Assembly: GCA_017882055.1 (NCBI GenBank)
Contig: JADGQE010000142.1
Span: 1-9,143 of the forward strand
Origin: Thermoflexales bacterium
GTDB lineage: Bacteria > Chloroflexota > Anaerolineae > Fen-1058
Length of the DNA: 9,143 nucleotides
Direction of reading: 5' to 3'
Below are positions 1 through 6,984 of this stretch, piece after piece. The notes beneath the pieces are model-generated. The model saw only the letters and a program-made list of their open reading frames with translations, was not told the DNA's origin and ran no database searches. A program made the position numbers and the translations under genes. The stretch's first letter is position 1. Every line of letters begins with the position of its first letter.

Positions 1-887
1 TTCGACTTGGAAGAAGGCGCACCGACATACTTGCCGATGATGGGCGCCAGGTCGCGCTTGACTTTATTGGGGATGACGGCCGGATTGGTGATGATGGCGT
101 TTTGCAGAGCCGAAGCGCATTCACACATTCGCTCGGTGGATGGCAGCTTCGGCACGAGGTTGTTAATCGCTTGCTTGCTGACTTCGACGTTGGCGAGCAG
201 TCGTTCGACGACGATCTTGACGCTGACCATTTCTTCATGCCACACGTCGTAGTCGGTGACGTGCGCCATGCAGGCATAGCAAATCTCGGCTTCGCGCGCG
301 AGGTTGGCTTCCGGGATCGCCGTCATGCCGATGATGTCGAGGCCCCACTGGCGGAAGATTTTACTTTCGGCTTTGGTGCTGAAGCGCGGCCCTTCGATCG
401 TGACAAAGGTCGCGCCCCAGTGTACGGTCGCGCCCGTTTGCTCGACCGCTTCATATACGAGTTTGCTGAACTCGTTGCAGAACGGCTCGGCCAGTCCGAT
501 GTGCGCGACCAGGCCATTGCCAAAGAACGTGAGGTTTCGGCCGCGCGTGCGATCGAAGAGTTGATTTGGAATGACGATGTGGCGCGGCGCGAACTCTTCG
601 CGCAGGCTGCCGCAGGCCGTGACCGATAGAATGCGCTCGACGCCCATCGATTTCAATGCCCAGATGTTGGCGCGCGCATTGACTTCGGTGGGCGTGATAC
701 GATGACCACGTCCATGCCTTGGCAGAAACGCCACCCGCTGATCAGACAACGTTCCGACGATGATGGCATCGCTCGGATCGCCAAACGGCGTTTTGATGCT
801 ATATTCCTGTACGTCTGTCAACGTTTCCAAATCATACAGGCCGCTGCCGCCGATAATCGCCAGTTTAACGGATTCAGTTTTGGACAT
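1..887 (-). CDS. mtnP: S-methyl-5'-thioadenosine phosphorylase, C-terminal end cut by window edge
   Basis: A cytoplasmic enzyme that splits methylthioadenosine with phosphate into adenine and methylthioribose-1-phosphate, the entry step of methionine salvage. About 295 residues are visible and no stop is reached. Family members are usually near 280-290 residues, so only a short tail should be missing. Motifs seen: a phosphate-binding IIGGSGL near residues 11-17, RHGRGH at 57-62, RANIWAL at 72-78, TACGSLREE at 90-98, AEPFC at 133-137, TIEGPRFS at 163-170 and GMTAIPEA near 187-194. TDYD at 211-214 holds the two aspartates that favour 6-aminopurines in MTAP over 6-oxopurines in PNP. The ATG start (887-885) has a perfect AAGGAG eight bases upstream (901-896). 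A relaxed-specificity purine nucleoside phosphorylase is the alternative, but the Asp pair argues for MTAP. The gene probably has its own promoter at 947-919. Confidence 0.93.
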   Translation of the reverse strand, partial: MSKTESVKLAIIGGSGLYDLETLTDVQEYSIKTPFGDPSDAIIVGTLSDQRVAFLPRHGRGHRITPTEVNARANIWALKSMGVERILSVTACGSLREEFAPRHIVIPNQLFDRTRGRNLTFFGNGLVAHIGLAEPFCNEFSKLVYEAVEQTGATVHWGATFVTIEGPRFSTKAESKIFRQWGLDIIGMTAIPEANLAREAEICYACMAHVTDYDVWHEEMVSVKIVVERLLANVEVSKQAINNLVPKLPSTERMCECASALQNAIITNPAVIPNKVKRDLAPIIGKYVGAPSSKS

Positions 888-918
888 GCTAGAATCTCCT
901 TGATAGAGGTCGCGTGTG

Positions 919-947
919 ATTGTATACTGAGGCTGGGGATTGGTCAA
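919..947 (-). promoter_or_regulatory. Putative sigma-70-type promoter of mtnP
   Basis: On the minus strand, TTGACC (947-942, 5 of 6 to consensus) is followed by a 17-base spacer and TACAAT (924-919, 5 of 6). A start of transcription near 912 would leave a leader of about 25 bases ending in the AAGGAG at 901-896. The -35 hexamer lies in one of the TGGTCAA/TTGACCA repeat units that fill the adjacent gap. This is a pattern match only, but spacing and placement are good. Confidence 0.55.
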
Positions 948-1053
948 TTGGTTACCTGGGTAATTGGGGATTGGCCGAAGGTGGTCAACTGAGTAATTGG
1001 GGATTAGTAATTGGTCAACTGGTCAGCTAACTGGCTGACCACCCAATTGACCA
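931..1053. repeat. Cluster of short TAATTGG/TGGTCAACT repeats with a hairpin
   Basis: The words GTAATTGGGGATT (about 960 and 993), GTAATTGG (1007) and GGTCAATT/GGTCAACT (about 942, 973, 1013) recur several times in about 120 bases. The right end folds: TGGTCAGC at 1020-1027 pairs perfectly with GCTGACCA at 1034-1041 around a six-base loop, and outside it TGGTCAA (1012-1018) pairs with TTGACCA (1047-1053). There is no T-tract in either direction, so it is not a standard intrinsic terminator. No coding potential was recognised. Such low-complexity units look like a replicating intergenic repeat family. Confidence 0.6.
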
Positions 1054-1060
1054 CGCGTAT

Positions 1061-1242
1061 TTGTTTACCGCGTTTCCTGGAATGTCATCCTGAGGAGCGT
1101 TGTGTGCGACGACGCCTGGCGGCCCACCTGAGCACAATGCGCTCAGGACATGGGCAGAATCTCTACGCCAGTCAGCATCGAGTGCCAATCGTGGTAGAGA
1201 TGCTTCGCAAAAAGATGCTCAGCATGACACCTCGGTAAACAA
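1061..1242. repeat. Nested palindromic (MITE-like) intergenic element
   Basis: The ends are perfect 10-base inverted repeats, TTGTTTACCG (1061-1070) and CGGTAAACAA (1233-1242). Inside these, TGTCATCCTGAG (1083-1094) mirrors CTCAGCATGACA (1218-1229) with one mismatch. Further in, ATCTCTAC (1159-1166) mirrors GTAGAGAT (1194-1201), and CCTGAGC (1127-1133) pairs with GCTCAGG (1141-1147) as a local hairpin. No transposase or convincing protein is encoded. The GTCATCCTGAG/CTCAGCATGAC type of element is, from memory, dispersed in many environmental bacterial genomes. It begins 14 bases after the stop of the GT-C-like gene, so its folded RNA could stabilise or end that transcript. That role is inferred. 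Confidence 0.65.
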
Positions 1243-1255
1243 TTCCCCGACTTTT

Positions 1256-2617
1256 CTAAGGCCCCCACTGCGTTCCCACAAACTTCTCAAACATCCACAA
1301 AAATCCCCACAGGTTGATGGCAATCGAGGCGAGGATCAAGCCGCGCTTCGGCCACGTCATTTTTTCTCCGATCCCGCAGGCTAATAGAATAATCCACATC
1401 GGCGCGGCGTCGAAGATGTAACGATAGCCAAATTGCAGCGAGCCGGTGTTGTGATACAGCCACAACGGAATCAGCGTCGCCAGCAAGCCGATCCACGCGG
1501 CAATGACGATCGGCTCGCGTCTGCGCGCGGCGAAGATCAATAGCAGCGCCGGTGTCGTGAGGAAGAGGCTCATGCCCAGCGGGTTAGGCACAATCGGCGC
1601 GGACGTGTCTGAGAGCTTGACTCCTTCCAGTAAATAGCTGCATGCATCAGTGACGTAGGCGGGCACTTGACCGTTCACTTCGGGTGGGGTGATCAACGCG
1701 ATCGATAGATTGCAGGGCAGGAAACGCGGATTGAAGCCGCCGTAGCGCGCATAGACCGAGGTGATATTTTGCGCACCTGCCACGTAATTGTAACCGAAAT
1801 CACTGAACGAATGAAAGCGGGCGTAGTTGTAAACTGCATGAGCGCCGAGTCCGATGATGATGGCGGCTGCAAAGGTAAGTGTCCTGCGGAGTATGTGCCT
1901 CGTACTGCGTGTTGCGTATTGCGTGTTCCGTACTGCGTCAAAGATGAGGATGAAAAAGAACAGAGTCAGTGCCAATGTCGTTGGACGCGCGAAACCCGCA
2001 CAGGCAAGCCACAGGCCGCTTAAGAACCAGCGTTGCCCGGTCAATGCTTGGCGCACGGCGAGCAAGGCAAAGAACGTCGCGACGATGTGTGCGGTGAACC
2101 AGTATGATCCCAGCGATGCCAGGTACCAGTGGGGTGTACCGAGGGCGAAGAGCAGAGTGAGCCAGCGCCGGGTCGGTTCGGATATAACCACGGAAGTGCG
2201 GAGAACACTGGGCGATTGATGAATCTCTGTGACCTCCGTGTCTCCGTGGTTTTTGAAAAAGCCTAGTAATGCATATACCAGCGCGACATTCATTGCGCCG
2301 AGGACGACGCTGAATAACACGTCGCTGAAGTTCACGCCAAAGATCGCCACAAAGGGCAGCATCAAAATCGATGGCATCGGCGAGCCGGCCACAAACCACT
2401 GACCGTTGTATTGCAGCAGATCGTAAGTAGTCGGCGGCAGTTGAATCAGATCGACGTGACCGTGCAGCAGCGACTGCGCCAGATACACGTAGTGCGGCGC
2501 GATCGAAGTCGGATGGGTGCTAACTTGCGAACTGAGGCCGTAAGTGATCAAGGCTAACAGGAAGACGCGGAGAGTTAAGGGAATGCGTTTGAACACTTTA
2601 TTTTCGTCCTGAAACAT
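1256..2617 (-). CDS. Multi-pass membrane protein, GT-C glycosyltransferase-like
   Basis: A 453-residue integral membrane protein. Hydrophobic stretches lie near residues 13-31, 82-121 (probably two helices), 152-170, 172-190, 195-225, 247-262, 348-365, 370-390, 404-416 and 427-445. The pattern of a first helix, an extracytoplasmic loop with APHYVYLAQSLLHG (40-53), then a Pro-rich segment leading into PSILMLPFVAIFG (82-94), resembles GT-C enzymes that use lipid-linked sugars (the PMT/ArnT-like group). I see no clear catalytic Asp or DD/ED pair in the first loop, so activity is uncertain. The ATG start overlaps the upstream hydrolase gene by 20 bases and lacks a good ribosome binding site. A GTG at 2596, one base after that gene's stop, has AGGA ten bases upstream and may be the true start (446 residues). 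Two repeat-like segments interrupt loops in frame at residues 123-144 and about 227-240. Confidence 0.75.
   Translation of the reverse strand: MFQDENKVFKRIPLTLRVFLLALITYGLSSQVSTHPTSIAPHYVYLAQSLLHGHVDLIQLPPTTYDLLQYNGQWFVAGSPMPSILMLPFVAIFGVNFSDVLFSVVLGAMNVALVYALLGFFKNHGDTEVTEIHQSPSVLRTSVVISEPTRRWLTLLFALGTPHWYLASLGSYWFTAHIVATFFALLAVRQALTGQRWFLSGLWLACAGFARPTTLALTLFFFILIFDAVRNTQYATRSTRHILRRTLTFAAAIIIGLGAHAVYNYARFHSFSDFGYNYVAGAQNITSVYARYGGFNPRFLPCNLSIALITPPEVNGQVPAYVTDACSYLLEGVKLSDTSAPIVPNPLGMSLFLTTPALLLIFAARRREPIVIAAWIGLLATLIPLWLYHNTGSLQFGYRYIFDAAPMWIILLACGIGEKMTWPKRGLILASIAINLWGFLWMFEKFVGTQWGP
1901..1939. repeat. GCGTATTGCGT-type repeat inside the GT-C-like gene
   Basis: About 39 bases of alternating GCGTRTT/GTACTGCGT words lie inside an otherwise ordinary coding region. 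GCGTATTGCGT words of the same kind fill the gap at 5147-5226. Read on the minus strand in the gene's frame, the segment encodes VRNTQYATRSTR, a polar, basic stretch between two hydrophobic helices. The reading frame stays open, so either the insertion was 3n long or the gene has adapted to it. Confidence 0.6.
2186..2251. repeat. 66-base palindrome-bounded element inside the GT-C-like gene
   Basis: The segment starts with AACCACGGA (2186-2194) and ends with its exact inverse TCCGTGGTT (2243-2251). The mirror continues imperfectly inward: the right arm reads on the minus strand AACCACGGAGACACGGAG, the left arm on the plus strand AACCACGGAAGTGCGGAG. Its length of 66 bases equals 22 codons and it fits the gene's codon phase exactly (residues 123-144, beginning NHGDTEVTE). 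It falls in the loop between hydrophobic segments ending near 121 and starting near 152. CACGGAG-rich repeats like this are, from memory, dispersed in several environmental bacterial phyla. Confidence 0.65.
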
Positions 2618-4178
2618 GGCGCGGAGTTCTGAGCCGCAATACCACGATGACTAACACGAGTTCGATTCCCAGCCCAATCACGATTGCGCCGATCGGTAGA
2701 TCGATGTTTGAGGGTGTGCTGCTCGCGCCTGTGCTCGACGGCCCGGGCGTGGCCGTAGCTGCGTCGATGGATGACGCGGCCTCCATTCGGGCAGGGGCAT
2801 CTTCGACCAGAATGATGGGTGTGCCGCCAATCGCGCAGCCGTAATTGGGATCGTCGCAGTGTGCGGCCGGCAGCGTGAGCGCGTACTTGCCATTCACAGC
2901 CGCGATCGAATGAATGCTTCCGTCCAACGAAATCAACTTCGCTGTCCCGGCGTAGGCGGGCAATGACAGCGTCGTGGTCGATGGGCCGCGTGACCATGCC
3001 ACGCGCGTCGTCTGCGGGCCGCGATCGAGCGTGACCAGATCGAGTGAGCCGCTGCGGCTCACTCGCGCCGCGCGTGTATCCCGCAGATAAGTTGTCACGA
3101 TTTTCAACGCGGCGTAAGCCGGTCGCTGCGAGTGATCGGCGCGAATCAGGCCGTAGGCCGGAAAGCCCGGTGCGTACGCGGGAAAGTCCATCAATTTGTA
3201 AACACCGATCCGTTCTGCTCCCGCCGCGAGTCCCAGCGCAAACGCATGAACGATGAAAGCCGCTTGCTGATCGAGCGTGACACTGCGCGTAGGGTTCGAC
3301 CACGGGTTGAGCGGATCGAACGACGGCGCGGCGTTGGTCTCGTCGATCCAGATCGGCTGGTTGAGACCATTAGCGCGCAGGCGATCGGCGATCGCGCGCG
3401 TGATGTCGTACACCGAATCGGAGGTGAAATAGAGGTGCAAAGTCGCCACATCGAAGTAGGCGTGCCGGGCGGCCGCGGATGAATCCTGGTGCGCTTCGTC
3501 GAGATAGCGCTGCAAATATGAGGCGCGTTTGTAAATGAGATCGTGATAGTAAGTCAACCCGGCCAGGTGAATGACGGCCCTGGGGTTTTCTTGCCTGGCG
3601 ACGAGATAGGCGACTTTGACCAACTGATAGTAATCGGCCACGCTGCCATCGAACTGTACGCCATCCGCCGGCGGCTCGATGTCCGGCTCATTCCAGATGA
3701 TCCAATGGTCGACTCGCCCGGCATAGCGCTTGACGAGTGTCCGAATGAAACTTGCCCACAAATTATCGGGATCATCGATGGGCAGATATAGGCCGCGTGG
3801 CACACCGCTGCCGGGCATGCCATCCGTGGCCCAGGCGGGTGTGTTTTCGATCAAGCCCACGACCTGGCGTCCATTCAAAGCGGCGTCGTTGAGCCAACCG
3901 TCTTCGACGTGAAAAATATTCCAGGCATCGTTCGGCCCGTTGCGTTGAAGCTCGGCCCAATAAAAGATGATGCGCTCCCAGCCCAGATTCAAATCGCGTG
4001 CGGCATTTGGATCGCGGAAGGCTTCGACCGCGCCGAAGCGCGGATCGGGTGAGGATTGAGCGAGTAGTACGGAGCGCGGGACGAGGGGCAAGAGGCAAGA
4101 GGCAAAGATGCCAATGATCACTGCGGCAACTAAAAGCCCCAACTGCCAGCCGTATATTCGCTGTCTATTCGTTGACAC
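2598..4178 (-). CDS. Membrane-anchored clan GH-A-like glycoside hydrolase
   Basis: From the chosen GTG start this is 526 residues. An N-terminal hydrophobic segment (about 11-29) ends in IFASC, which fits a lipobox, so it may be a lipoprotein or simply anchored. A TIM-barrel-like domain follows (about 45-370). WNEPD at 162-166 puts the acid/base Glu at 164, and QPIWIDETN places a candidate nucleophile Glu at 280; this pair is typical of retaining GH-A enzymes such as GH5 or GH39. A small beta-rich domain follows (about 372-470), then a Ser/Thr/Pro-rich spacer and a C-terminal helix (about 494-514) with a basic tail. The substrate cannot be read from sequence. The open frame extends to an ATG at 4271, but the extra 31 residues overlap the epimerase gene and would bury the signal segment. 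The GTG at 4178 overlaps the epimerase stop by 14 bases, suggesting translational coupling. No strong ribosome binding site precedes it. Confidence 0.8.
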   Translation of the reverse strand: MSTNRQRIYGWQLGLLVAAVIIGIFASCLLPLVPRSVLLAQSSPDPRFGAVEAFRDPNAARDLNLGWERIIFYWAELQRNGPNDAWNIFHVEDGWLNDAALNGRQVVGLIENTPAWATDGMPGSGVPRGLYLPIDDPDNLWASFIRTLVKRYAGRVDHWIIWNEPDIEPPADGVQFDGSVADYYQLVKVAYLVARQENPRAVIHLAGLTYYHDLIYKRASYLQRYLDEAHQDSSAAARHAYFDVATLHLYFTSDSVYDITRAIADRLRANGLNQPIWIDETNAAPSFDPLNPWSNPTRSVTLDQQAAFIVHAFALGLAAGAERIGVYKLMDFPAYAPGFPAYGLIRADHSQRPAYAALKIVTTYLRDTRAARVSRSGSLDLVTLDRGPQTTRVAWSRGPSTTTLSLPAYAGTAKLISLDGSIHSIAAVNGKYALTLPAAHCDDPNYGCAIGGTPIILVEDAPARMEAASSIDAATATPGPSSTGASSTPSNIDLPIGAIVIGLGIELVLVIVVLRLRTPRHVSGRK

Positions 4179-5115
4179 GCTGATACCACGCGTAAAACTT
4201 GGCCAATCCTTCTTCAATCGATGTCTGCGGTCGATAGTCGAGCAAACGCGCGGCCTTGTCGACATTGGCATACGTGATCATCGGCTCGGTCGGCGGCAGC
4301 GGCGCGTGTTCGATGATGGCTTTGCGGCCGACGAGGCCCTCGATGATCTCGATGAAACGCGACAGCACGATCGGCTGGCCGCGCCCCAGATTGAAGATTT
4401 CGTAATCACAGCCGGCGTCGAGCGCAGCGATGACACCACTGACGATGTCGTCGATGTAAGTCCAGTCGCGCTCCGGGCGGCCTTCGGCGAAAACGCGGAT
4501 CGGCTGGTTGGCTGAGATTTTGTCAGTGAAGACAAACGGCATCATGTCGGGCCGGCCACGTGGGCCGTAGACGTTAAAGAAGCGCAGCCCAGTACACTTG
4601 AGATCGAAGGCAACGTGATAGGAATAGGCCATGACTTCACAGGCGATCTTCGTCGCCGGGTAGGGCGCCAGTGGCCGAACAGCGGATGCGGTTTCGATAA
4701 ATGGGATCACGTCAGTGCTGCCGTAGACTGAAGAAGTCGAGGCGTAAACAAAGTAACGCGTGCCGCTCAAACGCGCGGCTTCAAGCAGATTGACGGTGCC
4801 GATGATGTTGACGGCCGCATACTCGGGCGCGTGTTCGATCGAGTAGCGGACATTGCCCATCGCCGCCAGGTGCGCCACGCGATCGAATTTGTAATACAGG
4901 AAAAGATCGCGGATGTGATCGGCGTTGCGGACATCCGCCTCGACGAATTCGCAGCGCGCGTGATCCGCGTACTCGGCCAGGTTGGCTTCTTTGCGGGCGC
5001 GGCTGTAGTTCGGTGCGAAGTTGTCGAGTGCGACCACTTCATCACCGCGCGCGAGCAACTTTTGGGCAACGTGACTTCCGATGAATCCGGCAGCGCCGGT
5101 GACGAGTATTTTCAA
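4165..5115 (-). CDS. NAD-dependent sugar-nucleotide epimerase/dehydratase, UDP-glucuronate 4-epimerase-like
   Basis: A 316-residue extended short-chain dehydrogenase, full length for the family, acting in the cytoplasm on nucleotide sugars. The Rossmann motif GAAGFIG is at residues 7-13, with LDNF (30-33) binding the NAD ribose. The catalytic Ser/Thr lies in YASTSSVYG (124-132) and the Tyr/Lys pair is YPATK (152-156). RFFNVYGPRGRPD (178-190) and RDWTYIDDI (216-224) are most like UDP-glucuronate 4-epimerases; UDP-glucose 4-epimerase or a related 4,6-dehydratase is the alternative. Translation starts at a TTG (5115-5113). The only nearby ATG (5123) is out of frame and stops after three codons. 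The gene overlaps the hydrolase gene downstream, so its product may supply activated sugar to the same pathway. Confidence 0.88.
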   Translation of the reverse strand: MKILVTGAAGFIGSHVAQKLLARGDEVVALDNFAPNYSRARKEANLAEYADHARCEFVEADVRNADHIRDLFLYYKFDRVAHLAAMGNVRYSIEHAPEYAAVNIIGTVNLLEAARLSGTRYFVYASTSSVYGSTDVIPFIETASAVRPLAPYPATKIACEVMAYSYHVAFDLKCTGLRFFNVYGPRGRPDMMPFVFTDKISANQPIRVFAEGRPERDWTYIDDIVSGVIAALDAGCDYEIFNLGRGQPIVLSRFIEIIEGLVGRKAIIEHAPLPPTEPMITYANVDKAARLLDYRPQTSIEEGLAKFYAWYQRVNE

Positions 5116-5127
5116 GGCTTCATCCTC
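5116..5127 (-). promoter_or_regulatory. Ribosome binding site fixing the TTG start of the epimerase
   Basis: GAGGA (5127-5123 on the minus strand) stands seven bases before TTG. An out-of-frame ATG (5123-5121) partly overlaps the site and opens a reading frame of only three codons whose TGA overlaps the TTG. This supports TTG as the real start. The tiny overlapping frame may be chance. Confidence 0.6.
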
Positions 5128-5146
5128 AATTCAAAATGCGGAATGA

Positions 5147-5226
5147 GTAATGCGTATTGCGTAGTGCGTATTGGGTATTGCGCGGCTAACGGAATACGCA
5201 TTACGGATTACGCAATACGCACTACG
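5147..5226. repeat. Interleaved inverted repeats of the GCGTATTGCGT family
   Basis: The gap between recJ and the epimerase is nearly all repeat. CGTAGTGCGTATTG (5160-5173) is perfectly inverted at 5213-5226, and GTAATGCGTATT (5147-5158) is perfectly inverted at 5193-5204. The two pairs interleave, so one stem excludes part of the other. Further GCGTATTG-like words occur in between. No protein is encoded. It lies after the recJ stop, so the RNA could fold in the recJ-epimerase intercistronic region. No T-tract is visible on the minus strand. Confidence 0.7.
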
Positions 5227-5229
5227 TTT

Positions 5230-6957
5230 TTACGCCGCACGTTTGATGTCTTTCACATTCAACTGAAAGCGCTTCTCGCCATTCCACTCGTTTTCTTCGA
5301 AGGTGTAGGCCAGGTTAATTTTGTCACCACGTTGGAGCCGGGCGGCATACGCGCCGAAGCGAAAGGCGATGGCGTCCCATTGTGTTCGGCCGTCGCTGAC
5401 TTTGAGTTTCAAGTGGCTGTTATCTGCGCCGACGGTCCGCGCGTCGACCACGCTGAGATTGCGCGAAACGAACATCGGCGTGGGATTGGCGTAGCCGTGC
5501 GGCTGAAGCTTTTGCAGCGCGGCAAAGACAGCGGCGCTCAGGTCTTTCAACTGCACGGTGGCGTCGACGGAGAGCGTCGGTATCAACTCTTGATCACCCA
5601 GTTCGCGTTCGGCAATTTCGAACAGACGCGTTTCCAACTCGGGCAGCCTGGAAGTTTCGATCGTAAAGCCGGCGGCGGCGGCGTGTCCGCCGTGCCGCAC
5701 GAACAACTCACGGCATTCATCGAGGGCGCGGGTGATGTGAAATTCGGGGATGCTGCGGCACGAGCCGCGGCTTTCTTTTTCGCCCATTTCAATCACGACA
5801 GCTGGCCGATAAAACTCGTCGGTCAAGCGGCTGGCGACGAGGCCGACGACGCCCGCTTTGAAAGCCGGATCGGCGGCGAAAATCAGGGCGGCATCCTTCG
5901 AGCGGGCGAGCACGATCTCGCGGGCTTTGTCGGAGAGTTCCTTCGTCAAGACTTGCCGTTCGCGGTTGCGACTGTCCAGATCGAGCGCCAACCGATCGGC
6001 TTCGGCGGGATCATTCGTCATCAAAAGGTGATAGGCATTGAGCGCGTGATCGAGCCGCCCGGCGGCGTTGAGCCGCGGGCCCAGCGCGAAACCAATCGCG
6101 GTCGTGTCGATGGTTTTAGTTTTGCTGATGTTGATCAAAGCCCGTAAGCCCACACGCCCGGTCGCCCGGAGGCTATGCAGGCCGCGCGCGACCAACGCAC
6201 GATTCTCACCCAGAAGCGGCACCAGATCGGCTACGGTGCCCAGCGCGACTAGATCGAGCAAGTCGTCTTCTCGCAGCTGCGTTTGGCGGCTGTCGACACT
6301 GAGCAAGGCCTGGGCGATTTTGAAGGCCAGGCCGACTCCGGCCAGTTCCTTGTAGGGGTAAGGACAATCGGGTTGTTTGGGATTGATCAACGCATAGGCC
6401 GCGGGCAATTCGTCGGTCGGCATGTGATGATCGCTGACGATCAGATCGATTCCGATCGAGTTGGCAAAGGCCACTTCGTCGATCGAGCGCACGCCGCAAT
6501 CGACCGTGATCACCAATCGCACGCCGTCGTTCTTCAACGCTTGCAGCGCGTCCAGGTTGAGGCCGTAGCCTTCGTCGACGCGATGCGGAATGTAAGGGCG
6601 CACGTCTGCGCCAAAGGCCGCTAACGTCTGCACCAGCAGCGCGGTGGATGTCACCCCATCGACATCGTAATCGCCGTAGATTGCAATCGGCTCGTGGGCG
6701 CGAAGCGCTTGATGGATACGATCGACGGTGCGCCGCAGCCCTTTCATCTTGAAGAGCTGATCGGTGGTGGTGGCCGGATCGGTTTGCAGAAAAGTCGCTA
6801 CTTCTGCCGGATCGGTGATGCCGCGATTGTAAAGGACCTGCACCACCAACGGCGCTAGATCGGAGAAGCGGGTCAGGTGTGCAGCCGGCGCGGCTGGATA
6901 TTCGACCCAGCGTTTGGCGCGGATGCGGGCGGACGATGGAGCGGGGCTGGTAGACAA
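5230..6957 (-). CDS. recJ: Single-stranded-DNA-specific exonuclease RecJ
   Basis: A 575-residue cytoplasmic 5'-3' exonuclease of the DHH family, used in RecF-pathway recombination, mismatch repair and base-excision repair; the length is normal for the family. Motifs seen: GDYDVDG (95-101), TVDCG (151-155), SDHHMP (175-180), INPKQPDCPYP (191-201), AGVGLAFK (206-213), LGTVADLVPL (239-248) and GPRLNAAGR (293-301). These include the metal-binding residues. The DHHA1 domain has GGHAAAAGF (423-431), and a C-terminal OB-fold (about 460-575) completes it. Translation begins at TTG (6957-6955) with a perfect AGGAGG six bases upstream (6969-6964). The gene has a good promoter candidate at 7013-6985. 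The epimerase gene follows after a 114-base repeat, so they may share a transcript by readthrough. Nothing appears broken. Confidence 0.97.
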   Translation of the reverse strand: MSTSPAPSSARIRAKRWVEYPAAPAAHLTRFSDLAPLVVQVLYNRGITDPAEVATFLQTDPATTTDQLFKMKGLRRTVDRIHQALRAHEPIAIYGDYDVDGVTSTALLVQTLAAFGADVRPYIPHRVDEGYGLNLDALQALKNDGVRLVITVDCGVRSIDEVAFANSIGIDLIVSDHHMPTDELPAAYALINPKQPDCPYPYKELAGVGLAFKIAQALLSVDSRQTQLREDDLLDLVALGTVADLVPLLGENRALVARGLHSLRATGRVGLRALINISKTKTIDTTAIGFALGPRLNAAGRLDHALNAYHLLMTNDPAEADRLALDLDSRNRERQVLTKELSDKAREIVLARSKDAALIFAADPAFKAGVVGLVASRLTDEFYRPAVVIEMGEKESRGSCRSIPEFHITRALDECRELFVRHGGHAAAAGFTIETSRLPELETRLFEIAERELGDQELIPTLSVDATVQLKDLSAAVFAALQKLQPHGYANPTPMFVSRNLSVVDARTVGADNSHLKLKVSDGRTQWDAIAFRFGAYAARLQRGDKINLAYTFEENEWNGEKRFQLNVKDIKRAA

Positions 6958-6984
6958 CGCAAGCCTCCTACGGAAGTGGCCGGT

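Noticed and set aside
102..629. A 175-codon plus-strand open frame at the left edge.
   Set aside because: It is antisense to mtnP, whose motifs are continuous through the whole stretch.
1011..1384. Short plus-strand open frames between mtnP and the GT-C-like gene.
   Set aside because: They lie in palindromic repeats or run into the antisense of the GT-C-like gene, and no ribosome binding site or family was recognised.
2598..4271. The longer hydrolase start at ATG 4271.
   Set aside because: The extra 31 residues are charged, lie inside the epimerase coding region, and would put a long tail before the signal segment. GTG 4178 fits better.
4831..6147. A 438-codon open frame on the plus strand across the epimerase and recJ.
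   Set aside because: It is antisense to two genes with complete catalytic motifs, crosses the repeat-filled gap, and its product shows no recognisable domain. It is a shadow of high-GC codon use.
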